Part shown: one piece after another, positions 4,592 through 9,237 of the stretch
Layout of the letters: every line of letters starts with the position of its first letter
How positions within the stretch are numbered: the stretch's first letter is position 1
NCBI GenBank assembly: GCA_025350085.1
Contig: JANXYI010000134.1
Coordinates: 1 to 9,237 of the forward strand
DNA from: Deltaproteobacteria bacterium
Lineage (GTDB): Bacteria; Desulfobacterota; Desulfovibrionia; Desulfovibrionales; Desulfovibrionaceae
DNA length: 9,237 bases
Direction of reading: 5' to 3'
Notes under the pieces: model-generated
What the model was told of the DNA's origin: nothing
Seen by the model: the letters and a program-made list of their open reading frames with translations, nothing else
The model's database searches: none
Program-made: the position numbers and the translations under genes

Positions 4592-7291
4592 ATGTCCAAT
4601 CCCGCCAATCCCGCTGAAAACGCCCTGCCCAAGGGCTACGAGCCCGCCGATGTGGAAGCCCGCTGGGGCAAGCACTGGGAGGACAGCAAGACCTTCTCGC
4701 CCGACCCGGCCGAGGTGCTCACCGGCGGCAAGCAGCCCTATTCCATCGTCATCCCGCCGCCCAACGTCACGGGCGCGCTGCACATGGGCCATGCGCTGAA
4801 CATCACGCTCCAGGACATCCTGTGCCGCTTCATGCGCCAGCAGGGCAAAAGTGTGCTCTGGGTCCCGGGCACGGACCACGCGGGCATCGCGACCCAGAAC
4901 GTGGTCGAGCGCCAGCTCAAGAAAGAGGGCAAGAAGCGCGACGACCTGGGCCGCGAAAAGTTCATCGAGCGCGTCTGGGAGTGGAAGAAGGAATACGGCG
5001 ACCGCATCCTGCACCAGATCCGGCGTCTGGGCGCCAGCGTGGACTGGACCGCCGAGCGCTTTACCCTCGACGAGGGCCTGTCGAGGGCCGTGCGCGAGGT
5101 CTTTGTGCGCCTGTTCCACGAGGGGCTGATCTACAAGGGCAACTACATCGTCAACTGGTGCAACCGCTGCCACACGGCGCTGGCCGACGACGAGGTGGAG
5201 CACGCGCCGAGGAAGGGCAAGCTGTACCAGATCCGCTACCCGCTCTCTGACGGCTCCGGTGACTTGGTCGTGGCCACCACCCGGCCCGAGACCATGCTCG
5301 GTGACGTGGCCGTGGCCGTGCACCCCGAGGACGAGCGCTACACCTTTGCCATCGGCAAGATGGTCACCCTGCCGCTCGTCGGCACGCAGATTCCGGTCAT
5401 TGCCGACGCCTACGTGGACCGCGAGTTCGGCACCGGAGCCCTCAAGATCACCCCGGCGCACGACATGAACGACTGGGCGCTCGCGCGTACGCACAATTTG
5501 CCGGTCATCGCGGTCATCGACGACAAGGGCCTGATGAACGAGAACGCGCCCGCAGCCTACCAGGGCCTGACCAAGAACGCCTGCCGCGACAAGGTCGTGG
5601 AGGACCTCGAGGCCCTGGGCCTCATGGTCGGCATCGCGGACCACGACCACAGCGTGGGCGAGTGCTACCGCTGCAAGAGCGTCATCGAGCCCCACGTCAG
5701 CGAGCAGTGGTTCGTCAAGGTTGCGCCCCTGGCCAAGGCCGCGCGCGAGGCCGTGCCCAGCCAGACCAGGATCGTGCCGGCCCAGTGGGAAAAGACCTAT
5801 TACGAGTGGCTGGACAACATCCGCGACTGGTGCATCAGCCGCCAGATCTGGTGGGGCCACCGCATCCCGGCCTGGACCTGCGAGGCTTGCGGCGAATTGA
5901 TCGTGCAGACGGAAGATCCGACGAGTTGTACGAAGTGCGGCGGCAGCCTGACCCAGGAAGACGACGTGCTGGACACCTGGTTCTCCTCGGCCCTGTGGCC
6001 CTTCAGCACGCTCGGCTGGCCTGCGGACACGGACAAGTTGAAAGCCTACTACCCCACCAGCGTGCTGGTCACGGGTTTTGACATCCTGTTTTTCTGGGTG
6101 GCGCGCATGATGATGATGGGCATCCATTTTCAGGAGCAGGTGCCCTTCCACCACGTGTACATCCACGCCCTGGTGCGCGACGAGCAGGGCAAGAAGATGA
6201 GCAAGTCCACGGGCAACGTCATCGACCCCCTGGAGATGATCGGCAAGTATGGCACCGACTCCCTGCGCTTCACCCTCACGGCCTTCGCCGCGATGGGGAG
6301 AGACATCAAACTCAGCGAAAAGCGCATCGAGGGCTACCGCCACTTCGTGAACAAGATATGGAACTCCGCGCGCTTTGCGCTGATGAACATGCCGGAGGGC
6401 GGCGGCGCGCCCAAGGCTGAGCTCTCGGACGCCACGGGCCTGGCGAACAGGTGGATCCTGCATCGGCTGGAGGAAGTGAAGGACGAGGTGGAGAGCGCCA
6501 CGCTTGAATACCGCTTCAACGACATCGCGCAGAGCCTGTACCGCTTCATCTGGAACGAGTTCTGCGACTGGTACCTGGAGATGGCCAAGGGCGATCTGTA
6601 CGGCGCGGACGAGGGCCTGAAGGACGCCACGCGCAAGGTGCTCTTGACCGTGCTCTCCGAGACCCTGGTCCTCTTGCACCCGGTCATGCCCTTTGTGACC
6701 CAGGAGATCTGGAGCGTGCTGCCGGGCATTAAGGACCGCGAACTTGCGCTCCAGCCCTACCCGGAGCGCAGGCCGCAGTTCAAGAGCGCTGACATCGCGC
6801 GCGACATGGCCTTTTTCCAGGGCGTTGTCGGCTCGGTGCGCACCATCCGCACGGAATTGTGCATCGACCCGGCCAAGAAGCTGCCGCTCATCATCGACAC
6901 GACAAGTGGCGGCGACAACGCCCTGCGCGTGCTCGCCGAGAACGTGTACCTCATCCAGCAGCTCGCCCGCATCGAGTCCGCGGACATCGGCCCGGGCAAG
7001 ACCGGCCCGCGCGCCAGTGGAACCGCGGTTGTCGAAGGCTCGCGCATCTTCGTGCCCCTCAAGGGCATCGTGGATTTTGGCGCGGAGCTGACGCGGCTGG
7101 ACAAGGAGCTGGGCAAGCTGGACAAGCAGTTGGCTGCGCTCAAGGGCAAGCTGTCCGCGCCCGGCTTTGCGGGCAACGCCCCGGCCGAGATCGTGGCTGC
7201 GGAGCAGGCCAAGCTGGCTGGCCTGGAAGATGCCAAGGCCAAGATGGCCGAACTTCACGAGCGCCTGAAGAGCGCGCTTGACGAGGGCTAG
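4592..7291 (+). CDS. valS: Valine--tRNA ligase
   Basis: An 899-residue cytoplasmic class I aminoacyl-tRNA synthetase that joins valine to tRNA-Val using ATP and hydrolyses mischarged threonine. The HIGH-type motif is HMGH (residues 64-67) within the valyl-typical PPPNVTGALHMGHAL, and the KMSKS loop is at 535-539. The CP1 editing domain has TTRPET (229-234) and the AHD segment with D291. Two cysteine quartets likely bind zinc, as in Thermus-type ValS: C190/C193 with C358/C361, and C430/C433 with C446/C449. The anticodon-binding helices follow (about 600-780), and the C-terminal 70 residues (from about 832, ELTRLDKELGKLDKQL) form the two-helix coiled-coil arm that contacts the tRNA. Length is normal for the family. 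It begins a tight operon: the next gene starts 5 bp after its TAG. No known regulatory leader is seen, but a palindromic repeat lies just upstream. Confidence 0.98.
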   Translation: MSNPANPAENALPKGYEPADVEARWGKHWEDSKTFSPDPAEVLTGGKQPYSIVIPPPNVTGALHMGHALNITLQDILCRFMRQQGKSVLWVPGTDHAGIATQNVVERQLKKEGKKRDDLGREKFIERVWEWKKEYGDRILHQIRRLGASVDWTAERFTLDEGLSRAVREVFVRLFHEGLIYKGNYIVNWCNRCHTALADDEVEHAPRKGKLYQIRYPLSDGSGDLVVATTRPETMLGDVAVAVHPEDERYTFAIGKMVTLPLVGTQIPVIADAYVDREFGTGALKITPAHDMNDWALARTHNLPVIAVIDDKGLMNENAPAAYQGLTKNACRDKVVEDLEALGLMVGIADHDHSVGECYRCKSVIEPHVSEQWFVKVAPLAKAAREAVPSQTRIVPAQWEKTYYEWLDNIRDWCISRQIWWGHRIPAWTCEACGELIVQTEDPTSCTKCGGSLTQEDDVLDTWFSSALWPFSTLGWPADTDKLKAYYPTSVLVTGFDILFFWVARMMMMGIHFQEQVPFHHVYIHALVRDEQGKKMSKSTGNVIDPLEMIGKYGTDSLRFTLTAFAAMGRDIKLSEKRIEGYRHFVNKIWNSARFALMNMPEGGGAPKAELSDATGLANRWILHRLEEVKDEVESATLEYRFNDIAQSLYRFIWNEFCDWYLEMAKGDLYGADEGLKDATRKVLLTVLSETLVLLHPVMPFVTQEIWSVLPGIKDRELALQPYPERRPQFKSADIARDMAFFQGVVGSVRTIRTELCIDPAKKLPLIIDTTSGGDNALRVLAENVYLIQQLARIESADIGPGKTGPRASGTAVVEGSRIFVPLKGIVDFGAELTRLDKELGKLDKQLAALKGKLSAPGFAGNAPAEIVAAEQAKLAGLEDAKAKMAELHERLKSALDEG

Positions 7292-7296
7292 GTCCC

Positions 7297-7908
7297 ATGT
7301 CCGGGAACATCCGTATCCGCCGTTGCCTCCCGGCCGACGAGCCGCTCATGGCCGAGATCGTCAACGACGCGGCGAGCGCCTACAAGGGCGTGATCCCGGC
7401 GGACCGCTGGTACGAGCCGTACATGCCGCTGGACGAGCTGCAGAGCGAGATCGCGGCTGGCGTACGCTTCTGGGGCGCGGAGGTTGATGGCGTTCTCGTC
7501 GGCATCATGGGCAGCCAGGATGTCGACATCTCCGCCAACGCGGCAGCCGACGCGGCCTACAACCTGGCCCACAACCTGGCCGACAACGAGAGGGGCGGCA
7601 TCGGCCCCAACACCCTCGGAAAAGTCACGCTCATACGCCATGCCTATGTGCGCACGGCGCAGCGCGGCCAGGGCATTGGCGGGGCGCTGCTCAAGCACCT
7701 CATGGGCCTGGCCGAGCGGCCGCTGCTCATGGGCACCTGGGCTGCGGCCACGTGGGCCGTCAGCTTCTACCAGAAGCACGGCTTCACCTTGACCTCGCAT
7801 GCGGAAAAGGAAACACTCCTGCGCACCTACTGGAACATCCCGGCGCGCCAGGTGGAGACGAGCGTGGTCCTGGCCGACGCCAGAGCCATGCAATTGATCC
7901 GGAAATAG
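7297..7908 (+). CDS. GNAT-family N-acetyltransferase
   Basis: A 203-residue acetyl-CoA-dependent acetyltransferase. Its start (ATG 7297, with GAGGG 9 nt before it) is 5 bp after the valS stop. Motif A, the acetyl-CoA pyrophosphate loop, is seen as LIRHAYV then QRGQGIGGALL (residues 122-132; R123-G-Q-G-I-G128 fits R/Q-x-x-G-x-G). Motif B is WAVSFYQKHGF (about 149-159). The N-terminal helix region and the FWGAEVDGVLVGIMG strand (about 58-72) are in the normal order. The C-terminal part (TYWNIPARQVETSVVLA) matches a subgroup I associate with Desulfovibrio. Substrate unknown; small molecule, antibiotic or protein N-terminus are all possible. Residues about 77-108, between the beta-4 strand and motif A, look like an insertion rich in Ala, Asn and Gly with a short tandem repeat. 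It is probably co-transcribed with valS and the cobA-hemD fusion. Confidence 0.92.
   Translation: MSGNIRIRRCLPADEPLMAEIVNDAASAYKGVIPADRWYEPYMPLDELQSEIAAGVRFWGAEVDGVLVGIMGSQDVDISANAAADAAYNLAHNLADNERGGIGPNTLGKVTLIRHAYVRTAQRGQGIGGALLKHLMGLAERPLLMGTWAAATWAVSFYQKHGFTLTSHAEKETLLRTYWNIPARQVETSVVLADARAMQLIRK
7559..7587 (+). repeat. Short tandem repeat, 12-bp period, in the GNAT gene
   Basis: ACAACCTGGCC occurs at 7559-7569 and again at 7571-7581, followed by a third partial ACAAC at 7583-7587. A 12-bp period keeps the frame and gives YNLA-HNLA-DN in the protein. It lies in the extra segment described for this gene. Confidence 0.75.
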
Positions 7909-7926
7909 ACAGACTGGAGAGAGCCC

Positions 7927-9237
7927 ATGTCCACCGTGTACCTCATCGGCGCAGGCCCCGGCGATCCGGGCCTGTTGACCATCAAGGCCAAGGAGCTCAT
8001 CGAGACCTGCGACGTGGTGGTCTACGACTACCTCGCCAACGCCGAGTTCCTCAAATACGCCCGGCATGACGCCGAGATCATCTACGTGGGCAAGAAGGGC
8101 GGCGACCATACCCTGCCCCAGGACCAGATCAACCAGCTCATCATCGACAAGGCTAGATCGGGCAAGTCCGTGGCGCGGCTCAAGGGCGGCGATCCGTACG
8201 TGTTCGGCCGCGGCGGCGAGGAGGCCGAAGAGCTCGTGGCCGAGGGCATCGCCTTTGAGGTCGTGCCCGGCGTCACCGCTGGCGTGGCTGCCCCGGCCTA
8301 TGCGGGCATCCCGGTCACCCACCGCGACTTCACCACCTCGGTCTGCTTCATCACCGGCCACGAGGACCCGACCAAGGAAGAGTCCGGCCACAACTGGGAG
8401 GTCTACGCCAAGAGCAACAGCACGCTCGTGTTCTACATGGGCGTGAAGAACCTGCCCATGATCGCGGGCAAGCTCATGGCCGGGGGCCGGTCGAAGGATA
8501 CTCCTGTAGCCCTCGTCCGCTGGGGCACGCGCTGCAATCAGGAGAGCATGGTCTCGACGCTGGAAAACGTGGCTGCCGAGGCCGAACGCCGCAAGTTCGC
8601 CGCGCCCAGCATCATCATCGTGGGCGGCGTGTGCTCGCTCGCCGGCAAGCTCAGTTGGTTCGAGAAGAAGCCGCTGCTGGGCAAGGGCGTCGTCGTCACC
8701 CGCGCGCGTGAGCAGGCCAGCGACTTGGCCGACGTGCTGCGCCAGATGGGTGCCTGCGTGTTCGAGTTTCCCACCATCACGGTGGAGCCCCTGGACGATT
8801 ATGAGGAGGTCGAGCAGGCCATCCTGACGCTTGCGACCGTGGACTGGCTCATCTTCACCTCGGTCAACGGCGTGAAGCATTTCTGGAACCAGCTCGGCGA
8901 GATCGGCCTGGATTCCCGGGCGCTGGGGGGCTTAAGCGTGGCAGCCATCGGCCCGGCCACGGCCGAGGAGCTCAAACTGCGCGGCGTGAACCCGGACTTC
9001 GTGCCGCCGAAATACGTGGCCGAGGAGATCGTCACCGGGCTGCTCGAGCTCGGCATCGCGGGCAAGAACGTGCTCATTCCGCGCGCCAAGGTGGCCCGCG
9101 AGGTGCTGCCCGAGGAGCTGGCCCGCGCTGGCGCCAATGTGCGCATCCTGCCGGTGTACGAGACCAGGCTCACCCAGGCCGACCCCTCGGAGATCGTGGA
9201 GGCGCTTGCCGCAGGCAAGATCCAAGCCCTGACCTTC
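7927..9237 (+). CDS. cobA: Uroporphyrinogen-III C-methyltransferase / uroporphyrinogen-III synthase fusion (3' end outside window)
   Basis: 437 residues are visible from ATG 7927; the frame is open at the right edge, and fusions of this kind usually have about 500 residues, so some 60-70 are missing. The N-terminal half is a SAM-dependent SUMT: the glycine-rich loop GAGPGDPG (8-15), then RLKGGDPYVFGRGGEE (84-99), then VVPGVTAGVAAPAYAGIPVTHR. It methylates uroporphyrinogen III at C2 and C7 to give precorrin-2, the precursor of siroheme, cobalamin and, in sulfate reducers, haem. From about residue 252 (GKGVVVTRAREQ) a HemD domain follows, which closes and rearranges hydroxymethylbilane into uroporphyrinogen III; FTSVNGV and AIGPATAEEL are typical HemD stretches. 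The fusion therefore carries out two successive steps. GGAG lies 7 nt before the start, and the gene begins 18 bp after the GNAT stop, in the same operon. Confidence 0.95.
   Translation, partial: MSTVYLIGAGPGDPGLLTIKAKELIETCDVVVYDYLANAEFLKYARHDAEIIYVGKKGGDHTLPQDQINQLIIDKARSGKSVARLKGGDPYVFGRGGEEAEELVAEGIAFEVVPGVTAGVAAPAYAGIPVTHRDFTTSVCFITGHEDPTKEESGHNWEVYAKSNSTLVFYMGVKNLPMIAGKLMAGGRSKDTPVALVRWGTRCNQESMVSTLENVAAEAERRKFAAPSIIIVGGVCSLAGKLSWFEKKPLLGKGVVVTRAREQASDLADVLRQMGACVFEFPTITVEPLDDYEEVEQAILTLATVDWLIFTSVNGVKHFWNQLGEIGLDSRALGGLSVAAIGPATAEELKLRGVNPDFVPPKYVAEEIVTGLLELGIAGKNVLIPRAKVAREVLPEELARAGANVRILPVYETRLTQADPSEIVEALAAGKIQALTF

Noticed and set aside
4589..7258. Open frame of 889 codons on the minus strand, antisense to valS
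   Set aside because: The plus strand is unmistakably valS. The antisense frame gives a His/Val/Ala/Gly/Arg-rich product of no family, as is usual opposite high-GC genes.
7288..8880. Open frame of 530 codons on the minus strand across the GNAT and cobA genes
   Set aside because: It crosses two well-identified plus-strand genes and has a biased, meaningless composition.
1..9237. CRISPR array, insertion sequence, rRNA or tRNA
   Set aside because: No regularly spaced repeats, transposase frame, terminal inverted repeats or RNA gene consensus were found on either strand.

Overview
The window is high-GC (roughly 65-70% by eye outside one island) and looks like a chromosomal segment from a sulfate-reducing deltaproteobacterium (Desulfovibrionales, Desulfovibrio-like). 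This rests on the content: a fused uroporphyrinogen-III methyltransferase/uroporphyrinogen-III synthase as used in the siroheme-based haem route of these organisms, its linkage to valS and a GNAT gene, a small stand-alone RRM protein, and a BPL_N-type protein. No RNA gene, CRISPR array, transposase or phage gene was found.

Layout, left to right. (1) 2-1816 (+): a FliD-like flagellar hook-associated protein, open at the left edge. (2) 2046-2312 (+): an 88-residue RRM RNA-binding protein, preceded by a 229-bp gap and followed by a strong hairpin terminator at 2332-2375. (3) 2372-2992 (-): an AT-rich 206-residue protein of unknown function. Its stop codon lies in the T-tract of that terminator and its start overlaps the end of the next gene by 11 bp. 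(4) 2982-4472 (-): a BPL_N / glutamine-amidotransferase-like protein. (5) 4592-7291 (+): valS, valyl-tRNA synthetase, divergent from (4) across a 119-bp gap. (6) 7297-7908 (+): a GNAT acetyltransferase. (7) 7927 to the right edge (+): the CobA-HemD fusion, open at the right edge.

Genes 5-7 are separated by 5 and 18 bp and should be one transcript, joining tRNA charging, an acetyltransferase of unknown substrate and tetrapyrrole synthesis. Genes 4 and 3 form an opposing pair. The RRM gene looks monocistronic.

The points most worth a second look are these. Two related palindromic GC-rich elements sit in opposite orientation, one in the valS leader and one apparently inserted in frame inside the BPL_N gene. 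A seven-G tract decides how the BPL_N protein ends, next to the sharp composition change into the AT-rich gene. The GNAT protein carries an extra segment of about 30 residues containing a 12-bp tandem repeat. I found no convincing wholly new system; the unknown AT-rich gene and the repeat pair are the nearest candidates.
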